Part shown: positions 1 through 6,707 of the stretch, piece after piece
How the letters are laid out: each line of letters opens with the position of its first letter
Position numbering within the stretch: the first letter of the stretch is position 1
Source: Candidatus Hydrogenedentota bacterium
GTDB taxonomy: Bacteria; Hydrogenedentota; Hydrogenedentia; Hydrogenedentales; JAEUWI01
Length of the DNA stretch: 17,549 bases
Reading direction: 5' to 3'
Assembly (NCBI GenBank): GCA_030430835.1
Contig: JAUIKJ010000010.1
Coordinates: 1-17,549, forward strand
The notes under the pieces: model-generated
Database searches by the model: none
Seen by the model: only the letters and a program-made list of their open reading frames with translations
What the model was told of the DNA's origin: nothing
Position numbers and translations under genes: made by a program

Positions 1-1
1 C

Positions 2-166
2 GGCGACGAGATTCGCACCTTCGAAATCGTCTGTTCCCAGTTGTGTGGCCTGGGGCACTATTCCATGCGCGGATTCGTGTATGTCCTTGAAGAGGAAGCG
101 CTTAGCGCCTGGCTTGTAGACAACGCACCCGGTGCCGGGGGGGACGACGACGACTTCTGGGATTGA
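2..166 (+). CDS. coxB: Cytochrome c oxidase subunit II, C-terminal end (partial)
   Basis: This is the last 54 residues of a gene that begins outside the window. The visible part carries the binuclear copper A site: EIVCSQLCGLGHYSM has the C-x3-C-x3-H-x2-M arrangement that binds CuA in subunit II of heme-copper oxidases. CuA receives electrons from cytochrome c on the outer face of the membrane. After the CuA loop comes a final beta-strand and short helix (FVYVLEEEALSAWL), then an acidic tail ending in GGDDDDFWD. The heme A genes ctaA and ctaB and a SCO copper chaperone follow on the same strand, which supports an aa3-type oxidase. The N-terminal transmembrane hairpin is not visible, so length and any fused cytochrome c domain cannot be judged. 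Confidence 0.93.
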   Translation, partial: GDEIRTFEIVCSQLCGLGHYSMRGFVYVLEEEALSAWLVDNAPGAGGDDDDFWD

Positions 167-295
167 TTGCTCCCGCCGCCAAGCCGTATCATACCCGCAA
201 TTGCACGCCGTATCCGGCGATCCGCCCCGCTACCCGGTGCCACGCGCCCCACGAACTCGGTTTTCACCCGGCGGATAACGTACAGGTATCACACC

Positions 296-1369
296 ATGGA
301 CACATACGCCTCGCCGTCCCGCCCCGACATGCCCTGGCTACGCCGCTTCGCCTGGCTGCTTTGCGCCGCGACCTTCGTGCTGCTCTTCCTCGGGGGCCAG
401 GTCAAGAGCCATGACGCCGGTCTTGCCGTACCGGATTGGCCTCTCACCTACAACGAAAACCCCATCACCTATCCGCCATCGAAGTGGGTGGGCGGCATCT
501 TCCACGAGCATTTCCACCGGCTCTTCGCCGGGGGCGTTGCCATGTTGACCGTGGTGATGTGCGGCTGGCTCTGGTTCGCCGAGCGCCGGATGTGGATGAA
601 GATACTCGGGACCGTTGCAGTGGGGTCCGTGCTCTTGCAGTCCTTGCTCGGCGGCCTCACCGTCTGGTATGGGTTGCCCGACGCGGTCTCCAGCGCCCAC
701 GGAATCCTGGCGCAGACCTTCTTCGTCATCACCATTCTGATTGCCTACGGCCTCTCGCGCGAGCGGCAGGCCCGCGACGCCTCGGTGGCGCAATCGGGCA
801 CCGAAACCCGCACGCCGGTACACGTCGCGGCGATCGTGCTGATTGGCCTGCTCTACCTGCAACTGCTGCTGGGCGCGCTCACACGGCACACCGACTCCGC
901 CCTTGCGATCCCCGATTTTCCGACCACCGCCGGCCAGATGGTGCCGGCCTTCAATGAGACGACCGTCGCCTGGGTCAACGATTGGCGGCTGGATCACAAC
1001 TTTGAATATGGCCGCGACCTGCCCCCGGTGGAACTCTGGCAGATACAGTTGCAGTTCGCCCACCGCGTGGGCGCGGTGGTTGTGACCCTGTTCATCCTGT
1101 TCCTGGCCTGGCTCGCCCTGCGCCATGAGAAGGCGAATCCGCGCACCGTGGTGGTGGCGTACGCGCTCTGCGCGCTGGTGCTGGTCCAGTTCATGCTGGG
1201 GATCATGACCGTGCTCACCGCCGAGTCGCCCCTGCTCGCCACCGCGCACCTTGCCGGGGGCGCGGCCTTGCTTGGCGGTGCGGTGCTGCTGGCGCTGCGG
1301 GCCTGGCCGCTGGGCCCGCGCGAGGCCCAGACCGCTGCCGGTGCCGAACTGCGACCCTCATCCACATGA
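296..1369 (+). CDS. ctaA: Heme A synthase (CtaA/Cox15 family)
   Basis: The 357-aa product is a polytopic membrane protein that should oxidise the C8 methyl of heme O to a formyl group, giving heme A for cytochrome oxidase. The family's heme-ligating histidines are visible: the EHFHR motif at residues 71-75, His135 in SSAHG, His256 in QFAHR and His318 in TAHLAGG. About eight membrane segments form two similar four-helix halves, as expected. The N-terminal KSHDAGLAVPDWP stretch is also typical. The reading frame is open back to a TTG at 167, directly after coxB, but that extension reads as low-complexity noise. ATG 296 has an AGG 8 nt upstream and puts the start just before the first membrane segment; ATG 329 is an alternative. 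The stop overlaps ctaB by 4 nt (ATGA). Confidence 0.95.
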   Translation: MDTYASPSRPDMPWLRRFAWLLCAATFVLLFLGGQVKSHDAGLAVPDWPLTYNENPITYPPSKWVGGIFHEHFHRLFAGGVAMLTVVMCGWLWFAERRMWMKILGTVAVGSVLLQSLLGGLTVWYGLPDAVSSAHGILAQTFFVITILIAYGLSRERQARDASVAQSGTETRTPVHVAAIVLIGLLYLQLLLGALTRHTDSALAIPDFPTTAGQMVPAFNETTVAWVNDWRLDHNFEYGRDLPPVELWQIQLQFAHRVGAVVVTLFILFLAWLALRHEKANPRTVVVAYALCALVLVQFMLGIMTVLTAESPLLATAHLAGGAALLGGAVLLALRAWPLGPREAQTAAGAELRPSST

Positions 1370-2274
1370 GCAAAGACCCCAAAGCGGGCGGCGCCTTGCT
1401 CTCCGCCTATGTTGAACTGACCAAGCCGCGCATCCTCGTCATGGTGCTGGTGACGGCCACGATCGGCTATGCCCTGGCGAACGATGGCCTCGCACCCTAC
1501 GGCCTCTTCTTCTGGATGTTGATCGGCACCGGGCTCTCGGCAGGAGGGGCGGGCGCGCTGAACCACTACATTGAGCGCGAAACCGACAAGAACATGGCGC
1601 GCACGAAGAACCGTCCCCTTCCCGCGGGTACCGTCTCGCCCATCGTGGCCTTTGTGTTTGGAGTGCTGCTCGCCGTGGCCGGCGCGGGCATCCTGTACGC
1701 CTATGCGAATCCCCTTGCCGCGGGGCTGGCCCTCGCCACGGTGCTGCTCTACGCGCTGGTCTATACGCCGATGAAGAAAGTGTCCTGGTGGAACACGCCG
1801 ATTGGTGCGATTCCCGGGGCAATTCCGCCGATGATCGGCTGGGCCGCGGCGGATGGTCAATTGGCCGCGGGCGCGTGGGTGCTCTTCTTCATCCTCTTCC
1901 TTTGGCAGCACCCGCATTTCTACGCGATCGCCTGGATGTTTCGCGAGGACTACGCGGCCGGTGGTTTCCGGATGCTGCCCGTCGTGCAGCCGGACGGCAA
2001 GAACACCTTCCGGCAAAGCCTCGCGGCGGCGATCGTGCTGATTCCGGTGTCACTGTGGCCGACCTTCGTGCAGATGTCGGGCTGGTTGTATTTCATTGGT
2101 GCGTTGATTATCGGCCTTTGGTTTCTTGCGGCCTGCATTCGCTGGCGCCTCAGCGGCACCACGCTCGATGCGCGCAAGGTGCTGCGCGTTTCGGTCATCT
2201 ATCTGCCCTTGTTGTTGGTGTTTATTATGCTGGATTCCTTTGTCTTTGAGAGTGTGTCATGGCTTCAAAATTAA
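1366..2274 (+). CDS. ctaB: Protoheme IX farnesyltransferase (heme O synthase)
   Basis: The 302-aa integral membrane prenyltransferase of the UbiA superfamily attaches a farnesyl group to protoheme, giving heme O, the substrate of CtaA. The first aspartate-rich motif is NHYIERETD (N66, E70, D74) followed by the diagnostic MARTKNRPLP at 77-86. The second conserved loop, YTPMKKVSWWNTPIGAIPG at 133-151, is equally typical, and the QHPHFYAIAW stretch lies further on. Roughly nine hydrophobic helices are present and the length is normal for CtaB/CyoE. Its start codon overlaps the ctaA stop (ATGA), and its 3' end overlaps the SCO gene by 16 nt, so translation of the three is likely coupled. Confidence 0.96.
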   Translation: MSKDPKAGGALLSAYVELTKPRILVMVLVTATIGYALANDGLAPYGLFFWMLIGTGLSAGGAGALNHYIERETDKNMARTKNRPLPAGTVSPIVAFVFGVLLAVAGAGILYAYANPLAAGLALATVLLYALVYTPMKKVSWWNTPIGAIPGAIPPMIGWAAADGQLAAGAWVLFFILFLWQHPHFYAIAWMFREDYAAGGFRMLPVVQPDGKNTFRQSLAAAIVLIPVSLWPTFVQMSGWLYFIGALIIGLWFLAACIRWRLSGTTLDARKVLRVSVIYLPLLLVFIMLDSFVFESVSWLQN

Positions 2275-2849
2275 GTATCTTCGTGGGACTGCTGCTCGCC
2301 GGTGCCGCAATTTGCGTCGGCATCATGTTGACCCAACCCAAGGCGCCGTCGTTGCTCGAGAACTATCCGCCGCTCTACGACGGTCCGGAGTTCGCGCTCT
2401 TCGACTCCGCCGGCGAACTCTTTGAGGACAGCGCACTCGACGGCAAAATCTGGGTGGCGGACTTCTTCTTCACCTCCTGCGGCGGGCCGTGCCCGCGCAT
2501 GACGGCTGCGATGGCCGAACTGGCCGAAGCGTACAAGGACGCGCCCGACCTGCGCTTCGTGTCCTACACGGTGGATCCGGACACGGATACGCCGGAACGC
2601 CTCGCGGCCTACGCCGAACGCTATGGTGCGGACACGTCGCGTTGGCACTTTCTGACCGGCCCGAACGACGAGATCCAACGCATCGCCGTCGATGGCTTCA
2701 AGCTGGGTTCCATCGACAACCCGGTGATTCACAGCGAACGCTTTGCGCTCGTGGACCGGAGCGGCCAGATTCGCGGTTACTTCACCGGCACCGATGCCGA
2801 AGAACTCCAGGAACTGCGTGGCGTGCTCGACGCGATGCTGAAAGGATAG
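2259..2849 (+). CDS. SCO1/SenC-family copper chaperone for cytochrome oxidase
   Basis: The 196-aa product has one N-terminal membrane anchor (residues about 5-24) and an extracytoplasmic thioredoxin-like domain. The copper-binding C-x3-C motif is TSCGGPCP (Cys74, Cys78), and the third ligand His158 lies in VIHSERFALVD, exactly the SCO pattern. The YTVDPDTDTPERL segment (103-115) is also characteristic. SCO proteins deliver copper to, or keep reduced, the CuA site of subunit II, consistent with coxB a few genes upstream. Cys19 sits in the hydrophobic anchor, but the residue before it is Ile, so it is not a good lipobox and a simple membrane anchor is more likely. The gene overlaps ctaB by 16 nt, and DUF420 starts 4 nt after its stop. 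Confidence 0.94.
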   Translation: MASKLSIFVGLLLAGAAICVGIMLTQPKAPSLLENYPPLYDGPEFALFDSAGELFEDSALDGKIWVADFFFTSCGGPCPRMTAAMAELAEAYKDAPDLRFVSYTVDPDTDTPERLAAYAERYGADTSRWHFLTGPNDEIQRIAVDGFKLGSIDNPVIHSERFALVDRSGQIRGYFTGTDAEELQELRGVLDAMLKG

Positions 2850-2853
2850 CCCG

Positions 2854-3276
2854 ATGGATGTACACAGCTTTCCCGCGATCAACGCCTCGCTGAACGGCAT
2901 CGCCTGCCTGTTGCTCCTTGCGGGGTGGTGGGCAATCAAGACCAAGAAGGATCCGGAACTGCACCACTACATCATGGGCGCGGCCTTTGCGTGTTCCGCG
3001 GTTTTTCTCTGCTGCTACCTCTACTACCACTACCAGACCGGTGCGCGCACGCCCTACACCCGGGAAGACTTCACGCGCTACATCTACTACACCATCCTGC
3101 TGACGCACGTGCCCCTCGCCGCGCTCATGGTGCCCTTTATCATCGCGGCACTCTGGTTCGCCTGGAAAAAGCAATTTCAGAAGCACACCCGTGTCACCCG
3201 CTACCTCTGGCCCGTGTGGATGTACGTCTCCGTGACCGGCGTCATCATCTACGTGATGCTCTATCAGTTTCAGTGA
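2854..3276 (+). CDS. DUF420 (YozB/CtaM-like) membrane protein
   Basis: The 140-aa protein has four predicted membrane helices (about 8-28, 40-60, 78-103 and 117-138), with conserved-looking histidines in His37-His38, His59 and His85 (the last in LLTHVPLA). Length, topology and the HYIMG...YYHYQTG...LLTHVPLAA pattern match the DUF420 family. In Staphylococcus aureus the family member CtaM is needed for function of an aa3-type oxidase. Its place after ctaA-ctaB-SCO supports a role in oxidase assembly here, but the molecular activity is not known. An AGGA 7 nt before ATG 2854, inside the end of the SCO gene, supports the start. It is the last gene of the + strand oxidase cluster. Confidence 0.88.
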   Translation: MDVHSFPAINASLNGIACLLLLAGWWAIKTKKDPELHHYIMGAAFACSAVFLCCYLYYHYQTGARTPYTREDFTRYIYYTILLTHVPLAALMVPFIIAALWFAWKKQFQKHTRVTRYLWPVWMYVSVTGVIIYVMLYQFQ

Positions 3277-3379
3277 AGCCTGCGACTTCGCCGGTACCTG
3301 GGTCGTTTGTCGCACGCTGGATGACCGCATGCCCGTCTTCGCGGACGTGGAAGTGAAACGGCGGCGTCTTGTCTCTACT
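3277..3379. other. Convergent intergenic spacer between DUF420 and the 108-aa membrane protein gene
   Basis: This 103-nt spacer separates two converging transcription units. It contains an inverted repeat TGCGAC (3281-3286) / GTCGCA (3309-3314) with a 22-nt loop, and a second, AGTGAA / TTCACT, running into the end of the minus-strand gene. Neither is followed by a T run, so no intrinsic terminator can be called in either direction. No small ORF with a plausible ribosome binding site was seen. Confidence 0.4.
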
Positions 3380-3706
3380 TCACTGCAGGTTCGGATAATC
3401 GAGCGGCGTGGGGGGCGCGTAGGTCCACCACGTGATCGCGCCGGCGATGGCGGCGAAGGGGATCAGAATTACGACCCAGGCCCAGCGCGGCAGTTCCATC
3501 TTCAGGCGCTCATGCGGGATGTCCGGGTCGAAGGCGCCCAGCCCGCCCAGTGCCAGGCATCCGATCATTGCCGCGAAGGCCACACTGAAGGTGGCCATGG
3601 ATAGCGGCCCGCCGTCATTACCGCCATAGAGTGCGGCTGCCGCCAGCACAATCAGAAAGGCCGCGCAGCCGCCCAAGGCGATGCGCACATTCCGGTCGGG
3701 TCTCAT
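3380..3706 (-). CDS. Small three-span membrane protein of unknown function
   Basis: I do not recognise this 108-aa protein. It is almost entirely hydrophobic, with three likely membrane helices at about 9-28, 38-59 and 74-97. A conserved-looking hydrophilic loop, GAFDPDIPHERLKMELPRW, lies between the second and third, and a short proline-rich tail ends in DYPNLQ. The start at 3706 is chosen because GGGAGG sits 11 nt upstream inside the end of exoD and the remaining upstream frame is exoD shadow. It begins 5 nt after the exoD stop and is the last gene of the surE-exoD operon, so it is probably co-translated with them. Nothing in the sequence indicates a catalytic role. Confidence 0.72.
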   Translation of the reverse strand: MRPDRNVRIALGGCAAFLIVLAAAALYGGNDGGPLSMATFSVAFAAMIGCLALGGLGAFDPDIPHERLKMELPRWAWVVILIPFAAIAGAITWWTYAPPTPLDYPNLQ

Positions 3707-3711
3707 AGGCG

Positions 3712-4347
3712 TCAGCCTCCCGCGCCGAGCATACCCTTGATGAAGTCCTTGACCATGTCGACGCCTTCCATTCCGAAGTAGGCGATCAACACCAGCACTG
3801 TGATGGACAGTGCAATCCCCGCGATGGATGCGGCCAGCCCGGCAAGTCCCGCAAGGCCATCTTCCTCCAGCGTACCCAATCCGATAAGGAAAACGCCAAA
3901 GGCCGGCGCGGTGTTCGTCAACGGCACGGGGATGCACATGGAGATGCCGCAGAGTGTGACCATGCATCCGAGCGCGCGGTAGAACAGCCCCGTCGTAAAT
4001 ACAAAGCGCAGCCGCGGGCGCACGAAGACCTCGAAGAAGGCCAGAAACTTCACCATCGCGTCCAGCGCTTTGGAGTCCTCCTTGACCTTGATGGTGCGGC
4101 GGAGCACGCGTTCCGGGAACCAGGGCGTTGCCCGCGCCGCGGCCATCTGCGTTCCCAGCAGAATCAGGACAATGCCAAAGGGCACCGAGTATCCCGGTGC
4201 CGGCACGGGGAGGGCCGACGGCAGGGCGAGAATGACCAGCAGAATTCCAAAGCTCTTGCTGCTTACCCGCTCGAGGATGGTCTCCACCGTGACCACGGTG
4301 GAGCCGTCGTGCTCAAAGATCGACTTGATGTCCTTTGATAACTTCAT
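3712..4347 (-). CDS. ExoD family membrane protein
   Basis: The 211-aa protein matches the ExoD family, named after a Sinorhizobium meliloti gene whose mutants have altered exopolysaccharide production and alkaline sensitivity; its biochemical function is unknown. Two related halves are visible. The first has SALPVPAPGYSVPFGIVLIL at about 44-63, and the second has CIPVPLTNTAPAFGVFLIGLG at about 140-160; both show the family's P-x-P followed by a glycine-rich membrane helix. A short soluble N-terminus (residues 1-30) precedes the membrane part, and a fourth helix near 172-192 ends it. The start ATG overlaps the surE stop (ATGA), with AGGAG 8 nt upstream. Transcription with surE is near certain from the overlap. 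Confidence 0.88.
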   Translation of the reverse strand: MKLSKDIKSIFEHDGSTVVTVETILERVSSKSFGILLVILALPSALPVPAPGYSVPFGIVLILLGTQMAAARATPWFPERVLRRTIKVKEDSKALDAMVKFLAFFEVFVRPRLRFVFTTGLFYRALGCMVTLCGISMCIPVPLTNTAPAFGVFLIGLGTLEEDGLAGLAGLAASIAGIALSITVLVLIAYFGMEGVDMVKDFIKGMLGAGG

Positions 4348-5117
4348 TCCCGTACTCCTGCCTCAAGGCTGATCGCTGGTTCGTATAGATGATGCATCAC
4401 GGAGTGGTTCGTCAAGTCCCGATGCAAGGGGGTTACACTGACCTGGTTCACTTCGATGGCGGCGAAGTCCGTGCCGGACTCTTCCACGTGCGCCGGTTCC
4501 GCGCCGCCGATCCAGTAGTACACGCCACCGCGCGGATCCTCGCGGCGGACAATCTCATCCTGATAGCTGCGGCGGCCCATGCGCGTGACGGCCACGCCGG
4601 CAAGCTGATCGAAGGGGCAGTCTGGCACGTTCACGTTCAGCATCGTGTCTTCCGGTACCCCGTTCGCCAGCACGTATTCCGCCATGCGGCGGCCCACCTG
4701 CGCGGCGGTCTCCATGTGTTTCGGCGCATAGCTGACGTCCGACACGGCGATCGACGGGATGCCCAGAAGCATGCCCTCGTAGGCCCCGGCGACAGTGCCC
4801 GAATAGGTTACGTCGTCGCCCAGGTTGGCGCCGTCGTTGATGCCAGAGACCACCAGGTCCGGCTTTCGGCCCAGCAGCATGCGCACGGCCAGCATGACGC
4901 AGTCCGTCGGGGTGCCATCCACCATGTGCCAGCCCGCACGCAGGGTGGTGACACGCAAGGGGTGGTGCAGCGAGACGCTGTGTCCGGTGGCGCTGCGCTG
5001 CCGGTCCGGCGCATAGACCGCCACCTCTCCGAGATCGCCGAGGGCCTCCGCCAGCAGGCGAATACCGGGCGCACGGATTCCATCGTCGTTCGTTACCAGT
5101 ATCAGTGGCCGTGCCAT
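4344..5117 (-). CDS. surE: 5'/3'-nucleotidase SurE
   Basis: The 257-aa product is a cytoplasmic metal-dependent phosphatase that removes phosphate from nucleoside 5'- and 3'-monophosphates, and in some species from short polyphosphate. The signature NDDGIRAPGI at 10-19 includes the metal-binding Asp11-Asp12. The other metal ligands of the family are present as Ser42 (RQRSATGHS) and Asn94 (SGINDGANLG). GTVAGAYEG and the late VSVTPLHRDLT segment are also diagnostic. The start at 5117 puts the first beta-strand (RPLILVTNDDG) at residue 3, normal for SurE; the longer open frame upstream has no support. A GGGGG lies 7 nt upstream. surE heads a minus-strand operon with exoD and a small membrane protein, and is divergent from the large operon starting at 5276. 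Confidence 0.96.
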   Translation of the reverse strand: MARPLILVTNDDGIRAPGIRLLAEALGDLGEVAVYAPDRQRSATGHSVSLHHPLRVTTLRAGWHMVDGTPTDCVMLAVRMLLGRKPDLVVSGINDGANLGDDVTYSGTVAGAYEGMLLGIPSIAVSDVSYAPKHMETAAQVGRRMAEYVLANGVPEDTMLNVNVPDCPFDQLAGVAVTRMGRRSYQDEIVRREDPRGGVYYWIGGAEPAHVEESGTDFAAIEVNQVSVTPLHRDLTNHSVMHHLYEPAISLEAGVRE

Positions 5118-5134
5118 GAATACCCCCGTCAGGC

Positions 5135-5160
5135 AAAAAAAGCGGCCCCGCATCGGGCCG
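5135..5160 (-). terminator. Terminator-like hairpin with T7 run in the surE leader
   Basis: Read on the minus strand, CGGCCC (5160-5155) and GGGCCG (5148-5143) form a perfect 6-bp GC stem with a 6-nt loop, followed by one C and seven T (5141-5135). This has the shape of an intrinsic terminator, but it points towards surE, whose start codon is 17 nt further on. No minus-strand gene lies upstream that it could end. It could be an attenuator of the surE operon, a stabilising 5' hairpin or a block to antisense transcription from the divergent region. Confidence 0.5.
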
Positions 5161-5167
5161 TAGCGAG

Positions 5168-5197
5168 AGTATGCCGCACCGGGACCAGACGCGGCAA
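5168..5197 (-). promoter_or_regulatory. Possible sigma70-type promoter for surE
   Basis: On the minus strand TTGCCG (5197-5192, 4 of 6 to the -35 consensus) is followed after 18 nt by CATACT (5173-5168, 4 of 6 to the -10 consensus). A start about 7 nt after the -10 would put the first transcribed base next to the hairpin at 5160. The match is modest and rests only on the sequence and on its being the only gap upstream of the minus-strand operon. Confidence 0.3.
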
Positions 5198-5275
5198 CGC
5201 GAATGATTTCCCCGCTTGACTTGTAGCAATCCGCGTAGCCACTCTGTAAACGAACCGTCACCCAGAGATTAACGC

Positions 5276-6010
5276 GTGGAATGGTATTACGTAGACGCGG
5301 GCGAGCGCGCCGGGCCGGTGGACACCCCCGGCCTCCACGCCCTAATAGACGCCGGTACTGTTACCGCGGCCACCCTGGTCTGGTGCGCCAAACTCCCGGA
5401 CTGGCAGCCCCTCGCCGACGTGGGGGCCCTGCTGGACGATGGCGCATACGATGCGCCCGCGAGACGCGCCATCTGCGTTGAGTGTGGCGGTGCCTTTCCC
5501 GGCGATCAGGTCATCCATTTTTCAAACGCGGTGGTGTGCAGCGCTTGCAAGCCGATCTTTTTCCAACGCATCCGGCAGGGGAGTCCGACCGGACTCGCAC
5601 CACGCTATGCCGGATTCATGCCGCGCTTTTTCGCCAAGATTCTCGACGGCCTTGTCGCGGCCGCGGTGCAGATGGCGCTCACCACGCTGCTGTTCTTTGT
5701 TGCAGGCGCCAGTTCCAGCGGCATCGCCTTCGAGGCCGGCAGCAGCCTGATGGGCATGGTCGTCGGCTTCGCATATACCACCTGGTTTCTCGGCCGCTTC
5801 GGCGCGACCCCCGGCAAGATGGCGCTGGGCCTACGGGTGGTCGGGGTGGGTACCGTGAAGATTGGCTATGGCCGCGCGCTGCTTCGGACCATTGCGGAGA
5901 TCATCAGCAGTTTTATTTTGATGATCGGTTACCTGATGGTGATCTACGACGATGAGCGGCGCGCGCTGCACGATCGCTTGTGCAACACCCGCGTGGTCTA
6001 TACGAATTGA
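5276..6010 (+). CDS. GYF_2 domain - zinc-binding - RDD membrane protein
   Basis: The 244-aa protein combines three parts. Residues 2-50 (WYYVDAGERAGPVDTPGL through LVWCAKLPDWQPLADV) fit the GYF_2 domain, a small fold found at the ends of bacterial membrane proteins and thought to bind protein partners. Residues 67-91 hold a C-x2-C ... C-x2-C set (Cys67, 70, 88, 91) likely to bind zinc. Residues 110-244 are an RDD domain: FAKILDG, GATPGKMALGLRVVG and RALHDRLCNTRVV are its landmarks, with three to four membrane helices. The start is GTG 5276, because the next residues begin the GYF_2 core; the upstream AGAG is weak. It is the first gene of the + strand operon and ends 7 nt before the next gene. 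The function of RDD proteins is mostly unknown, though some affect ion transport. Confidence 0.82.
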   Translation: MEWYYVDAGERAGPVDTPGLHALIDAGTVTAATLVWCAKLPDWQPLADVGALLDDGAYDAPARRAICVECGGAFPGDQVIHFSNAVVCSACKPIFFQRIRQGSPTGLAPRYAGFMPRFFAKILDGLVAAAVQMALTTLLFFVAGASSSGIAFEAGSSLMGMVVGFAYTTWFLGRFGATPGKMALGLRVVGVGTVKIGYGRALLRTIAEIISSFILMIGYLMVIYDDERRALHDRLCNTRVVYTN

Positions 6011-6017
6011 AACGATC

Positions 6018-6707
6018 ATGATGCACGAGATACGGAACGATAGCGCTCTTCTCGCCTGTCCCGAGTGCGGGGTAATGGCCGGCGTGGAGACGCTGAACGC
6101 CGGCGTGCCCTGGACCTGCCAGTGCGGAGCGACCTTTCGCCTGTGGGCCTTTCCCGCGGCGTTGCGTGCGGTCGAATGCAAGCGCGAGGCCGCGCAGGTG
6201 ATGGGCGATGAGGCTTCCTGCTACTACCACGCGAACAACCAGGCGGTTGCGCATTGCGACCGCTGTGGCCGATTTATCTGCACGACCTGCGACGTCGGTA
6301 TTGGCGCTGCGCGGTACTGTCCGCCCTGCGTAGAAAAAGGTGCCGCGGCCAAATCGATCCCGCTGCTTACCGGGAAATACAGCACCCAGGACGCGCTGGC
6401 GCTTTCGATCGCGCTGGCTCCGGTCGTGGCCTTCATTGTTGCCGCGCTCATTGCCTTTCCCGCTTCCGGCTTCGACGCCGAGGTGTTGGGGGTTGTCGCC
6501 TTCATGGCACTCGGGGCACTCGGACTCTTCTCCGGGCCGGTTGCAATACTCTTCGGCATTCAGGCGCTGCGCAGCGTCCAAAACTTTCCCGTGCCCCGCG
6601 GCCGGTGGCGTGCGGTGACTGCGGTGGGGGTTGGTGCGCTGTCGCTCGCCATCCTCGTGGCGGTCTTCGCCATCGCCATGTACAGCGTGGTGGTGGAGGT
6701 CGTATGA
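6018..6707 (+). CDS. Membrane protein with zinc ribbon and B-box-like zinc finger
   Basis: The 229-aa protein starts with a ribbon-like cluster (Cys14, Cys17, Cys34, Cys36). A B-box-like finger follows with ligands Cys68, His71, Cys80, Cys83, Cys88, Cys91, Cys101 and Cys104, enough for two zinc ions. After it come three membrane helices at about 125-147, 155-187 and 205-228. I do not recognise a named family beyond the finger. B-box-type fingers in bacteria usually sit at the cytoplasmic end of membrane proteins and are presumed to mediate protein contact. ATG 6018 is chosen over upstream codons that overlap the previous gene; ATG 6021 is an equal alternative, and no strong Shine-Dalgarno is seen. 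Its stop overlaps the next gene (ATGA). The finger has the same ligand spacing as the protein encoded two genes downstream. Confidence 0.72.
   Translation: MMHEIRNDSALLACPECGVMAGVETLNAGVPWTCQCGATFRLWAFPAALRAVECKREAAQVMGDEASCYYHANNQAVAHCDRCGRFICTTCDVGIGAARYCPPCVEKGAAAKSIPLLTGKYSTQDALALSIALAPVVAFIVAALIAFPASGFDAEVLGVVAFMALGALGLFSGPVAILFGIQALRSVQNFPVPRGRWRAVTAVGVGALSLAILVAVFAIAMYSVVVEVV

Noticed and set aside
206..219. Hairpin CGCCG-TATC-CGGCG after coxB
   Set aside because: Only 5 bp with no T run; it is common by chance in GC-rich DNA and coxB-ctaA may be co-transcribed.
167..295. TTG-initiated 43-codon N-terminal extension of ctaA, beginning directly after the coxB stop
   Set aside because: The translated extension is proline/arginine-rich without family similarity, no ribosome binding site precedes the TTG, and ATG 296 gives a normal CtaA N-terminus.
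338..1249. Long minus-strand open frame opposite ctaA
   Set aside because: Composition is that of a shadow frame (His/Gly/Arg/Glu-rich, no hydrophobic core or motif) opposite a well-supported gene.
2259..2318. Lipobox at Cys19 of the SCO protein
   Set aside because: Isoleucine at -1 is not accepted by lipoprotein signal peptidase, and the cysteine lies inside the hydrophobic anchor.
5216..5250. TTGACT at 5216-5221 as a -35 box for the 5276 operon
   Set aside because: No acceptable -10 hexamer lies 16-19 nt downstream; the nearest candidate TGTAAA is 23 nt away.
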